Shown here piece by piece: positions 10,647 through 21,926 of a stretch of DNA of 35,306 bases. The notes under the pieces are model-generated. The model saw nothing but the letters and a program-made list of their open reading frames with translations. It was not told the origin of the DNA and made no database searches. The DNA is from Entamoeba invadens IP1 (lineage: Eukaryota; Evosea; Mastigamoebida; Endamoebidae): assembly GCF_000330505.1 (NCBI RefSeq), contig NW_004443670.1:7348-42653 (forward strand), in the 5' to 3' direction. The position numbers and the translations under genes are program-made. Numbering within the stretch: the stretch's first letter is position 1; each line of letters opens with the position of its first letter.

Positions 10647-12870
10647 TGATAGATTTGTATAATAATATCTTTGTAAGTGTTTTACCCATTTGTATCACTA
10701 TTCAACAAGAAATCAATTTTTATATTATATTGTATATAAGTATGTAAGTTTTAATTCTGTGTATAAATTGTTTATTGCAATAATAATTATTTTTTTGTTT
10801 TATTTATAATCAGTGTTATTACATGTATTTACATTACAAAATAACATGTTGTATTATTGTTGTTTATTTTAATGAGAATTTAGTAATTTACAAAGAAACA
10901 TTTTAATCAAAATGTTATAATATTATTATAACAAGTTTTTTTAAATAAAGTTTTTTACATTTTTTAATAATATTTATTAATGTAGTTGAAATACATTATT
11001 TTATTTTTATTGTAGATAACTTTAAAAATCCAACTTTACTTGATAAAAATCATCATAAAATAATCATCATTTGTATATATTTACAGATGGACAAAAAACA
11101 TAATCATTTTTCAATTACTTCGACTTGATTTTCTTGATTTCAATTATATTAATATAATTAAATGTACGGTATTGTTAACTATGAATGCTGAATATACCCA
11201 TTTGATACTTTTTTGTTCAAAGGGGTAATAAGTATTAAACTTCCTTTGTTTTAATATTAATAACTATTAGAACAGTATAAAGTTGTATTAATACAGAAGT
11301 GTTTTTTATCCAACCCGTATCAACAAAAGTTTTAAATTACAATGTTGATATTGGTGTAAATAAACATTTAAATTATGTCCTTTTTGTGATTATTTTAATT
11401 AAAACAAATTGTTATAAAATTTCACAAATTATATTCAATGATCAAGAATTTGTATATAATAAACTTCTTCTATTTAACAGAAAAACAAATAGAGAATTAT
11501 ATTTATTGTAATACATCTGTTTTTAAATTAATACGTTTGAAATTGTGTTTGTATATTGACATCTTTGTTGTTTAAACAGTTTAAAATAATATAATCGAAA
11601 GCCAAAAAATAAAAAATTCACCTGTAAAAGTGTAACAATTAAATAGATATAGAATGAACATTTAATTATATACAAATATTTTCAATATATAACAGGTTAA
11701 ACAAAAATATAATATGTAATTTAAATATTTATATTGTTATTTAAATCTGACTCAACACTTTTTAATAAAATATAAATATTTGGAATTTTTGCACAATAAA
11801 GTAGAAGATGCACTTTTTTAATTTGAAAAAATTCCACATTTTGTATATTTAAAACGAAACAAATATAAAATGATTGTCAATTGATTATTTAAAGTAATAT
11901 ATTTCAATGACTTCACATAGTCAATAATGTTTATAAATAAATACAAATTAATGAATTTTAATTTATAATAATATTTAAATTACTTATTATATCCCAAATA
12001 AATATCTTATTTAAATATCATGTTAACTTACACATAAGTAACTGTTTTGTGTTTACAAACAAAAAAGATTATTTCAACTTATTTTAAACAAGTATAAGCT
12101 TATTTTTGTCAGATTGTTGATATTAAGCAGTTATCCTCCATTGAATTATTATTACTATGTATTTATTTAAACGGTTGTTGTTTTCACTTTTTTTATTTAA
12201 AGTGTGAGCTAATTTTTTGGAACATAAGATATCGATTATATTAAAAACAATTCTTTAAAATCACAAGTTGATTAATTTCTTTGTTAAACCCAACATCTAT
12301 CGTTTACACGAAATCAAAAACATAATATGTTCACATGATAACTGTTACAGGCTGATTCTGTAAATTATATTATAATAATAATACAAATCAAATTAACACG
12401 AAGTTATTTAATTGATAATAGTTAAAATCTATCAAATAAAAAATAGTTGTTATGGGTTTAAAGAAATTTACTCAGAATTACTAATTTAACAAAATAAAAA
12501 CGTTCACATTTTATTGATATTAACAAACAAATTTAAAACTAAAAAATGAATGTCTATTTAAATTAATTTTAATTTCAGCAATGTAATAATAATGATTTAT
12601 CTAAATAATTTTTAAATTTGATTATTAATTGTTCATTGTTTGAAATTTTTTTATTATGTTTTTTTAAAATAATACATTTAATGTCATTATTGTAACATTT
12701 AAAATGCAAACAAACAAACTTCTTTGTTTTTATTGTGTAACCAAGTTGTTTCTACATTTATTGTTTAAAATAACATAGTTTTTGTTTAAATGCTATTATT
12801 TAAATATTAAACAATTTTAATTATAATGTTACCTTTTTTACCAAAATAATTAATTAAATATTATTTTTAA
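10647..12870. other. AT-rich flank inside the hAT-like segment, no gene seen
   Basis: Low-complexity A+T DNA. The 70-codon frame at 11299-11511 (+) lacks protein-like composition and I do not call it. Confidence 0.4.
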
Positions 12871-13056
12871 TACAGTAAAACCTCCCAAGAGCGTACCTCT
12901 GATAAGCGGGTTCTTTCAAGAAAGGGCATTTTAAGATTGAAACTAAAAATATAGTTCTTTATCGAGAGGTTTTTAAGGTTTGATTGGCTAAAAATGCCTG
13001 CTCTTGAGAGAACAAGTATACCACACTTTCCCATTTTTGAAAGGTTTCACTTTATA
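12871..13056. mobile_element. Candidate pogo/Tigger-like MITE
   Basis: The left end reads TACAGTAAAACCTCCCAAG: a TA target dinucleotide then the CAGTAAAACCTC start common to pogo/Tigger-type elements. The right end, read inverted, is AAGTGAAACCTTTCAA, which matches 12 of 15 positions and is also next to TA. The 180-bp interior is clearly richer in G+C than its surroundings and has no coding capacity. It appears nested within the hAT-like segment. Confidence 0.45.
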
Positions 13057-14193
13057 TAGAAGTCAGAATGTTAAAAAATATAATATATTTGAATGTTTGT
13101 TTAAATTAATTTAAGATTATATTTTATGCAATTCACTATAAACTGTTATGCTAAAAGACGTAATACAAATTTGAGAATGTATCATTAAAGGTGTTTAGAC
13201 ATGCACAACAAATTAATGTTTAAAATGTCAATTTTTAAAATTGTTTGATTGAATTTTATATAATAATTAATTACTCTTTTTGATATTTTAAATAAAATAA
13301 ATAATTAAAAAGCAAAATACAAACATATGCAGTTATAAATTTTATTTTTTGAAATTATAAAAAGAATGATTTGACATCATAATTTATAATACTTAATAAT
13401 GCTATTAAAGGTTTCTTGAATTTATTTTTATATTAGCTTTTCCAAAACCAGTTTAATATTTGTGAAAATATAAGTCTTTTATCAAATGATAATATTGTCA
13501 TTTTATTTTAATAATTTTTTGATTTTTTTTAATTATTCAAAAAATAAAAGTAAAAAATAAACAAAACTTCTACCGATTCATTCATTTTTATATATTCAAA
13601 AACGATAATGCAACTTTTTATATAAAAATATATATTAACATTAATATGTATTATTTGTTTTTGTACTATTTTTTGTCAACAGAATTATCAATTATGTAAC
13701 AAACTTTGGATTATTATTTAAACCATATTTTCAAATTATTTAATATTACATCAATAATATTAAACAATTGTCAAAAACACAACTAATATTCTCAATATTT
13801 TTCTTTTACTATATTTAAATATATTTTTTTTAAAAAATAAGATTTTATTATAATTATAACACTACAAACAATTTCAAAACATAGAAAAAAATATAATTTG
13901 TTCCATTAATATTAAATATTTAAAATTACAAATGAAATAATTCATATAATTGTCATTTGTTAATTAATAGTCATTATATTAATTAAACATTTTGTTGTTC
14001 AGACAATTAAAGTCTGATTATTCATTATTTAAATGAATATAATTTAAGTCCTTAATTAAAAACGCATGTTCTGTTTAATATAAATGTAAAATATTAATTT
14101 ATTAAAATTTTTAAAAATACAATAACATAACATAAAAGAGTTGAACCAAAAATAATAATAAATGGTAAATTCAGAGATAATCAGAATTTTGAT
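13057..14193. other. AT-rich flank, no gene seen
   Basis: Low-complexity A+T DNA between the MITE and the hAT transposase. Nothing coding-like on either strand. Confidence 0.4.
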
Positions 14194-16289
14194 TTATTCC
14201 ATGTTTTGTTCCAAATAAAAATCAAGATTTTCATCTTTTGTAAAAGTGTGAATAAATGCCATGTAACATAGAGTTGTGGGTGATATTTTGTTTCTTCTGT
14301 TACGCAGATAATTACCAGCCAATGAAAACAACCTCTCAGAAGGAGTACTTGAACACAAAATAGTAGAGTATTTAATGGCGATACGAGACAAATCACTCCA
14401 TTCTTTTTTGTGATTAATCCAAAAGCTGGTAAAGGGTTCTTTGTAATCATGAGTCAGAGCAGTTCTTTCGTAAGAAGATAACTGACCTTCAAGTCCAGTC
14501 TCATATTCATTAACATAAGTTGAATATTGGCTAAAACGATCGGTTGGATGCGAGGCAATAACAGTTTCAGACATGTCAGAAATGGTTGGTTGTTGAGTTG
14601 TTTCTACTATCATATTTTCTTCGAATTTTTTGGTAATGAACTCTTTGGCTATCATTTTATCTTCCGGTTGAAACATTCGGTACTTTATTGCTGGGTTCAA
14701 ATAGGTTGCAACCATTATATTGGAGTCCTTTCTAATATCATACGTTCCCTTTTCAAAATACCTTGACATGATTTGATGAGATTTTCTACGAACAGTCTTG
14801 ACACTTTGTTGACATCTATCATTGGTTTTAACTTTTCCACAATGATGTGTTCACGATCTTGTTCTGTCAGAGTCATTAATTTATCTGACGACAAAATTTC
14901 ATTATCAAGTTTAAATACTTTAATGGATTCTTGAGATACATCGGGGTCTCTACTAATACTTTGATCAAGACGGTTCAACTCTCCTTTTAATGTTACTATT
15001 TCTCCAAAAACATATGACAGACTAGGTCCACTTTCAGACGAAAGTTCATTACTTGAGATTTTCATCGTCTGGATTGCTGTTGCAACATTTTTTAGTATTC
15101 TGATGTCAGTATCAGTCAATGTATGCAATTCAATAAATGTAGACTTTTCTTTGGAGTCCTTGTAAATTTCTGAATATTTTTTAATGGCCTGATTGATGTT
15201 TGATGTTTGATAAATAATACTGTTAATCATATCCAATTTGGAAAACCACCTCACATCAATATCACTTCTTAAACACTTTGCTTCATTCATACCGTTATCA
15301 TCTTTACGAGGAAGAATTATCTGTGAACAACGTTTCACTTTCTTCACTATTCTCTTGGTCTTTTTGAGAACTTCTGCTACTTCTGGAGTTTCTGAAATAC
15401 CTTTCTTGAGAGCCAAATCCAATCTATGACACGAGCACCCAATAGAAACATGCCCCGATAACTTGACACCTCTAACGACATTGGATGCATTGTCTGTTAT
15501 AATTGGAAAGTCTCCATATTTACCAAGATTCCAATTATCAACAACATGATTAATAAAATCTGAAATGTTATCAGCATTATGAGAATCCGAAAATTCAGAC
15601 AATTCCAGAACTCTTGACTTCATCTGAGAATTGTATAAATAGTGTAAGGTAAAACTAAAGAATTCAAGACCTTGTGGAGATTTCCATCCGTCCATTGTAC
15701 CACAAATGCCGCTTTGTGATTCGCCTATTTCTTGTGACAATTTTGTTTTCAATTTAATATAGGTATCTTTCAACCTCGTTGATAATGTCTGATGAGATGG
15801 CGGGTTGTAAGTTTTATCAAAGAGATTTAAAAGTTTGACGAAAGGTTCATATTCTACAATAGATAGTGGTATGCCAGGACATGACACCAGGTGCACCAAA
15901 AGTTCATCAATATTTCTGTGGAGAACACTGGGGTCTCTTATACCTTTGTTGTATTCGCCACGTTTCTTTTCAAGTTGTGGGATACCACAACAATCTGGGT
16001 GCTTCTTTCTCAAATGCTTGAATACATTTGTTGTAGTAAAACTGCTGCCACATGCGTATCTCGCTTTACAATGTTGACACTCAAACTTGTATATACCTTG
16101 AACCATGTCAATTTTTTTTCTTTTGTGTTGTCTTTTGCCAGTCTTTTGATCATATTCATATACATCCGTTTCATTGTATGTCTTGATTGTTTCTTCTTTC
16201 TCACCATCTTCTCCATTTGTTATTTGAACAACGACAAGTTTGCAATTACTCCAAATTACTATGTGTTCAATTGATATTTCTTCAGACAT
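14194..16289 (-). pseudogene. hAT-superfamily transposase, split by one frameshift
   Basis: Cut-and-paste transposase of the hAT group (Ac/hobo/Hermes). The first frame (16289 to 14715, 524 residues) has a BED zinc finger (C71, C74, H92, H97), the PPSHQTLS block, the first catalytic Asp in GTMDGW (D200), the second in ITDNASN (D266) and the CSCHRLDL motif (285-291). The second frame (about 14769 to 14194) holds the C-terminal hATC dimerisation block: FWINHKKEW, then STPSERLFSLAGNYLRNRRN, whose Glu is the conserved acid of that region. The two frames overlap at 14715-14769, so a single indel there breaks the protein. Together they give about 700 residues, the normal size. The start is the ATG at 16289, beginning MSEEISIEH. 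Confidence 0.9.
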
Positions 16290-19200
16290 TGTTTGTTATT
16301 TTATTTTATTTTTTTATTTAAATATGATCATATTTAACTACCACAATTGATTATTTGATTGTTTTTGACTTAAAACATTTTATTTGTAACATTTTGTTGT
16401 TTGTTTTTTTTATTTGTTTTAAAAACAAAAAAATAAACTCAAAATATTATTTGAAAACGACTTGATGTTTTGGTGTAAAAATACATTCAAAATAAAGTAA
16501 ACAATCAACCAATTAACCAATTAACAATTCGAAAATTACTTAATAACTTTCATGTTCGAACAATCTTTTTAAATAGAATGGGTGTTTTTATAAGGTTGTA
16601 AATTACTTCTAAGTTTACTTAAAATTAACAATTACATTTAAATAATATATTAATAATACACAATAATAAACAATTTAATCCACAATATTATGTTAATGTG
16701 TTATTAAATTTAACAATAAATGTTTCATTGTAAATATTGTTATTCCAAAAGTAATAAATACTAAAAATGATCATTTTCGAATCATTTAATATTATTATAG
16801 TTTTCTTTTGATATAAATTATCGGTGTATTCGTTATAAAAATTAATTAATTGAATAAATAAAAATTATTAATTATATTTTAATTATTATTGAAATTATTG
16901 CTGAAACATTACTTATAATTTACATCGCATTTATGTACATCAATTTACTAATTAAAGATGTAAATTAATCTATGTATCTACATTATATTTTTTTTAATAT
17001 ACTGGAGGCACAAATCATTGTGCATCATGTTAAATATTTAAAATAAGTTGTTTTAAAAATTATTATTTTTAAACAAAATGTAAAATTACAAACAAAAACA
17101 AATGCTAAACGTAAATATATTAAACAATGGTTAAAATCAAACATTCATCGACAATAACATCTATTTTATTAATAATGTTTTAAAAATCAAGTATCAATAC
17201 AAATATTTGAGTTGATAAAGTGTTTAATATTACATTCATTTTTGAAATTGATTTTAAATATACTGTTGATTATTCACACATTGAAATTATTTTGTTTGAA
17301 TATCGTTCTAAAATTTTGCTATTACATCGGTTATGATTTCATTTTTTGACTATAGTCAGTATAACAACGTTGTGTGTTCAGAAAAATTATCTTATTTTAA
17401 TTAAATAGTCGTATTTATGTTTAAAATAATGAAAATTGGGTAAAAACTCAAAAATGTATAAAAACTAAAAGAATTCAATGGGTTTTTAAAATCATTTACA
17501 GAAATTATCCACTCAGTTTAGTCCAAAAGATACTGGCTAATTTTAAAGCAAATAACTTTGTTAGAGTGACTATAGTATCAAAGTTCATGTTCATATTTAT
17601 TTGTATTTTGTGTTTTCAAAGTGTAAATTCAAACAAATTGTTTACTCTTAAACTGACTTTTGTTTAGTCATATTTGATGTAATTGATTTTTGATACAACA
17701 AAAAATATTCTATTGTTTAAAACTGTTTTGGTGTCTAGTGGTGATGATATAACATAAATATTACTTATGTTCTTTATAAAATCGTTGTGTTGTAAATGAA
17801 AAGACAAAATTGATAAACATAATATCAATGTTTATACACCGTTTTAAATTAAAAACAACTGAAAGCAATAATTAACACCAAATTGATTAACATCATTTAA
17901 ATGAATATAAAAACAATTAAAATAAAATAACATAAAATGATATATTTTAATTATTGTTAAATGTAATAAGTTAAAATATCATTATTATTTGAGGTTTGAT
18001 AAATAATCAAATTGGAAAATAAATATTATTTGTAAATGTCACATTTTTCTTTGTATTATTTAAAAATAATATACCAATTAGTACATTAAACATATTAACA
18101 CAATGTAACTTATCATGTGCAAATATCTCAAAAATATTTGTTACACAAATTGTAATTAATTGAGAAAATTTTAATCTATATTCCAAAGACAAAACAAAAA
18201 AGTTACAAACATTTAATAATGACACTTACTATTACAACTCACACCCAATTAATATGATGACAAATATTTGTCTTTACATATCATAAACAAAAATTTGTGA
18301 TTACTTCGAAGTTAACTTTTTAATTTATTTCCTGTTGTTCACTATGTGATTTCAAACTTTATATGTTGTATACTTATCAATTTATTATATACAAGTTACA
18401 AAATCAAAAAACGCACATTTTTTATGTATTTTGATACTGTCTTTTTTGTTCATACATTTTAATTATGTTGTTAATTTATTGAATTTGAGTTTTGTTGTTT
18501 TCAAATTTGTTATAAAATTTACAACTTAATCAATATCAAGTTAGTCTTATTTTGTGAAATATAAAACAATTCCAATGTTATTTAAAATTCTACTTTATAA
18601 AATAAAAATATCTAAAACTAACACAATAAATATCATTATTAAACACTATGTCTATTTTAATAATTAAACAATTCGACCCGACAAATTTTGATATCAACGT
18701 TTAAAAATGATTTGTGTAACAACCGAAGAATAAACAATTTATTGAAATTTATTCAATTTAAAATGATTATTTTTGAACAATTTATTGATATTAAAAATAC
18801 CAATAAATTATTTCAAAATAAAAAAACGAAAGATTTTTTAAATGAGTTAAAACAAATTATATTACAAATAATATTCATATTTTTTTGTGTATTTCTAATG
18901 AACAATTATCAAAAATCATTTTTATTATTTGAAACTTTTAAATTTTTATTTTTATTTTTATTGAATAAATAAATGAAACCGATAATTATCAACATTAATT
19001 TCTAAAATAATTATCGCAGAAATTGTGGTATTGTAATGTACGGATTAACAAAAGAAATAAACATTTTAGGTATCAAAAAGGTGACGTGGGTAATTAGAAT
19101 TGTAATTTAAAAAAACTATGATAATCAACTTAATGATAAAACGTTTATTGTGTAATATATATAGAAAACAAAATTCATTCTATTATAATAGAAAAAAAAA

Positions 19201-19809
19201 ACATAAAAGTAAACATACAAAAATGTTGTACATATTAAACCTTTGATTGTTATTTTTAATAAAAATTTGAAAAATTTATATTTTTTAAAAAAATACCCAT
19301 TATATTAAAGTTTCATTTATATTTAAAGTTTTTGATTTTTTACATAAATTTTGTTTAAACGTTATAAATGTAATTTAGTCAACCAAACAACGTTTACAAC
19401 ATCATTAAATAGTTTAATTCAATGTCAATAAATTGCATTTTTGGATATTATTAATAATTTTAAAAACAAAATGGGTATTATAACAATCCAATTTGGTTTA
19501 AAAATCAACAATTTATTCGAAATGATTATTATAATATTATTATATAAAACCAAACAGAGTATTTATTTATATTAACATAATATAATAGCCAAGAAAAAAT
19601 AGATGCTTGAAAAAGTTGTGTGTAAATTAAAAATTGATTATTTTTATTATTTTGATTTGATTCTTATTGGTGTATAAATATTAAATTTGTTTAACGTTTT
19701 AAAATGAACAATAATTAAAAACATTTAAGTAAGGTTTGTGACTGTACAAGTTTTTTATGGTTGGACAAATATTATTCAATTGTTTTTTGAATAATTTAAT
19801 TTTTTTACT
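16290..19809. other. AT-rich flank inside the hAT-like segment, no gene seen
   Basis: About 3.5 kb of A+T-rich DNA with many ATTA/TAAT words. The open frames at 18007-18225 (-) and 18688-18972 (+) consist mostly of F/I/L/N/K and look like chance frames. Confidence 0.4.
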
Positions 19810-20208
19810 ATTTTAATATTAAAACAAAGTTGTTATTTTTTTAGTTTGCTTATTAATAAATTTTTAATATAATACTGGTGATTCCGGAATCGGTTCGGGA
19901 ACCGCCATGTTCCGGAATCAAAAGTTTGGGAATATTTTTTTTATGAAGTTCGGGAACCAGTGTGTTCGGGAACTGATTGGTTCGGGAACACACCAATTTT
20001 AAGTTTGGGAATCAGGATGTTCCCGAACCGAGGTTAAAAATATTCCCGAATATTTTTTGATTCCGGAATCGGTTCGGGAATTTGATAAAAAAAATAAAAT
20101 TCCCCAAATATTTTTTTATTGATTCCTGAAACTTCTGATTCGGGAATCAAAAATATTTCCCAAATGTTTCAAGAAAAGCCGATTCCGGAATCGGTTTCGA
20201 CTACACTA
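19810..20208 (-). repeat. Right hAT-like terminal repeat (long form with 301-bp motif block)
   Basis: Read inward from 20208 it starts TAGTGTAGTCGAAACC, like the left end. It differs from the left end by one extra unit between two direct copies of GATTCCGGAATCGGTT (19880-19895 and 20181-20196). Recombination between those 16-bp copies would yield exactly the left-end structure. Confidence 0.8.
19880..20196. repeat. Cluster of about 17 degenerate TTCGGGAA / TTCCGGAA motifs
   Basis: Within about 310 bp I count roughly 17 variants of the word: TTCCGGAA (perfect palindrome), TTCGGGAA, TTCCCGAA and TTGGGAA, in both orientations, often extended to GATTCCGGAATCGG or GGTTCGGGAACC. Elsewhere in the window such G/C-bearing words are almost absent. 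Arrays of short subterminal repeats are typical transposase-binding sites in hAT ends, so that is the favoured role; an independent satellite is the alternative. Confidence 0.75.
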
Positions 20209-20738
20209 ATTGAAAAATAACAAAGATAATAAAAATGCTTTCACTACAGATTAACTATTTTCAGTTTATATTTTTTTTTCAAAAATAAATTAATTTACAT
20301 TTGTTTGTTTTTTATTTAAATTACATAATTCAATTATAATTTTTCGCTAATTTTTTAAGATTATAATATATTTTTTTTAAAAAAAACTATTATCCAATAA
20401 TTTAATAAAATATTTTTCAATAAAATTAATTATAAATTATATATCAATTTATTATAATGAATGGATCTTATTTTATAACTTTGTCATTAAATTAATAACT
20501 TAATATAATTATTATACAATATTATGTTATGAAAAATACTATTTTATTTTTTTATATTTTTAAACTTTAACCAAATAATAAGTAAATTTAAATTCTATTT
20601 GTAAGTGTGTTTTTATTGAAATTTCATTTTATGACAATATACACGATATTTCAAATATTAATAATGATTTAATTATTTTTAATATTGTATACTGCAAAAA
20701 GACAAACAAATTTGTTTTTTATTATACATCAACAAGAA
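20209..20738. other. AT-rich stretch, no gene seen
   Basis: Low-complexity A+T DNA to the right of the hAT-like end. Confidence 0.35.
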
Positions 20739-20987
20739 TTATATCGACTTTCTATACGTTAAATTAAAACTATTTTTGGCATTACGACGCGGAGCATGGT
20801 CTTGAACAAATTGATAAATTTGCCTCATTTTACTTGATCCATCAGAAGATTATTTGTAAGCATTTTGATGATTATTTGAGTTCATGTTATGATGACATTT
20901 TATTAACCAACTCTTATAATTGTTACCATTTATCTTAAAAGCCATCACGTTTGCGAATTTCTTCAGATAAAAAGAAATGTATTTCTT
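20739..20987 (-). pseudogene. Gene relic of unknown family
   Basis: The minus strand is open for about 80 codons with one internal TAA (20850-20852). The translation is protein-like: an ATG at 20945 gives MAFKINGNNYKSW, and after the stop comes KMRQIYQFVQDHAPRRNA. No family recognised. A single nonsense codon in an otherwise well-composed frame suggests a recently decayed exon or domain. Confidence 0.35.
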
Positions 20988-21252
20988 TGTTTACACGCAT
21001 CCTTTTCTACATATTGAACTGATTTTATCTGTAAACTATTGTTTTTTTCACAAATCATATCACTGTTAATTTTAAATTAATTAATTATTTTTGATATTAT
21101 TTTTTTAATAAAAGATACGTTTTTATTACAATTACATTCAATGATTTTTAAAATTCGACTTTTAAATTACTACGCTATTTTTTAACTTCAAAATTTAACA
21201 AGTTAACTTATACGTGTTTATGTTGTATATTTAGAGTTGATAAAATAATAGT

Positions 21253-21424
21253 CAGAGACCAAATAATTGTAAGAAGTAAAATAAATAGTTTTAAAACTTT
21301 AATCAAGAACTATTTTTAAAAATAGAAATGGGTTTCTTAGCATTATTTGGTGTACCTTTTTTCATTGGTCATTTTCAAGGTAATTAACGGGAAATACATC
21401 CTTCTTTCAATCATTTGGTCTCTG
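21253..21424. mobile_element. Candidate hAT-type MITE (172 bp)
   Basis: Terminal inverted repeats of 24 bp (21253-21276 and 21401-21424) differ at two positions and start CAGAGACCAAAT. CAGAG fits the hAT YARNG rule and resembles hobo ends. The 8 bp outside are ATAATAGT and ATAATTAT, matching 6 of 8, as expected for an aged 8-bp target duplication. The interior has no coding capacity. Its ends differ from the TAGTG ends of the large element, so it would depend on another hAT transposase. Confidence 0.6.
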
Positions 21425-21608
21425 ATAATTATTTAATTAACTGTAATACTTTTGAATAGCTGTTCCAAGTCTTTGAGTCAATTTATTATTATATTGTATT
21501 TATTATTGCATGAAGTTTGTTTTCTTGTTCTGTAGAACACAAACAAAGGTCATTTTGTATTATAACAATTATTTAAAAACTTGGGTATTTTATGTCTAAC
21601 TGATAATG

Positions 21609-21617
21609 GAACATTTA
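21609..21617. repeat. 9-bp target site duplication, left copy (GAACATTTA)
   Basis: GAACATTTA lies immediately outside the left end of the Mutator-like element and is repeated exactly at 24092-24100. Nine-base duplications are the hallmark of Mutator-like insertions. Confidence 0.85.
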
Positions 21618-21745
21618 AGTGAATACTTTTTCTACCCAAACCCGAAATAATCTATTTACAAAACTATATAAATGTTATTGTTTTAACTATACATTTTAGT
21701 TTTTATTTTACTTTATCAATTTATTATTAACCCATATTTTTACTA
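21618..21745 (+). repeat. MULE left terminal inverted repeat (128 bp)
   Basis: Starts AGTGAATACTTTTTCTACCC and ends ATTTTTACTA. It equals the reverse complement of 23964-24091 except for the first base (A here, G in the other). Confidence 0.93.
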
Positions 21746-21926
21746 TAACAGCAATTTTAATTTAATTTGGTTTTTTGGGTTTTTTTCTTTTCTTTTTATT
21801 TGTTTTTTGTTTTGTAACACCAAGCTTCATCGACAAGTTTGGAAGTTCTTGTTTTCATTCTTCCTTTGTTTTTTATTTGTTTTGGGTCTTTCAATTCTCC
21901 AATTTCATACTGTGAATGGTCCTCTT

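Larger units (their letters stand above)
10549..20208. mobile_element. Candidate large hAT-type transposon (9.66 kb)
   Basis: The segment starts TAGTGTAGTCGAAACC and ends with the reverse complement GGTTTCGACTACACTA, so the ends are inverted. TAGTG fits the hAT terminal rule YARNG. A frameshifted hAT transposase sits almost centrally (3.6 kb from the left end, 3.9 kb from the right). Against a single intact insertion: the 8 bp outside each end (CTTAACAA and ATTGAAAA) do not match, and 9.66 kb is long for hAT. The ends may therefore belong to different copies, or one flank has been rearranged. Long subterminal regions contain no other gene. Confidence 0.5.

Noticed and set aside
18688..18972. 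94-residue plus-strand frame
   Set aside because: Lys/Phe/Ile/Asn-only composition; no motif; inside the empty flank of the hAT-like segment.
10541..20216. 8-bp target duplication for the large hAT-like segment
   Set aside because: CTTAACAA and ATTGAAAA do not match, and shifting the boundary by one or two bases does not help.
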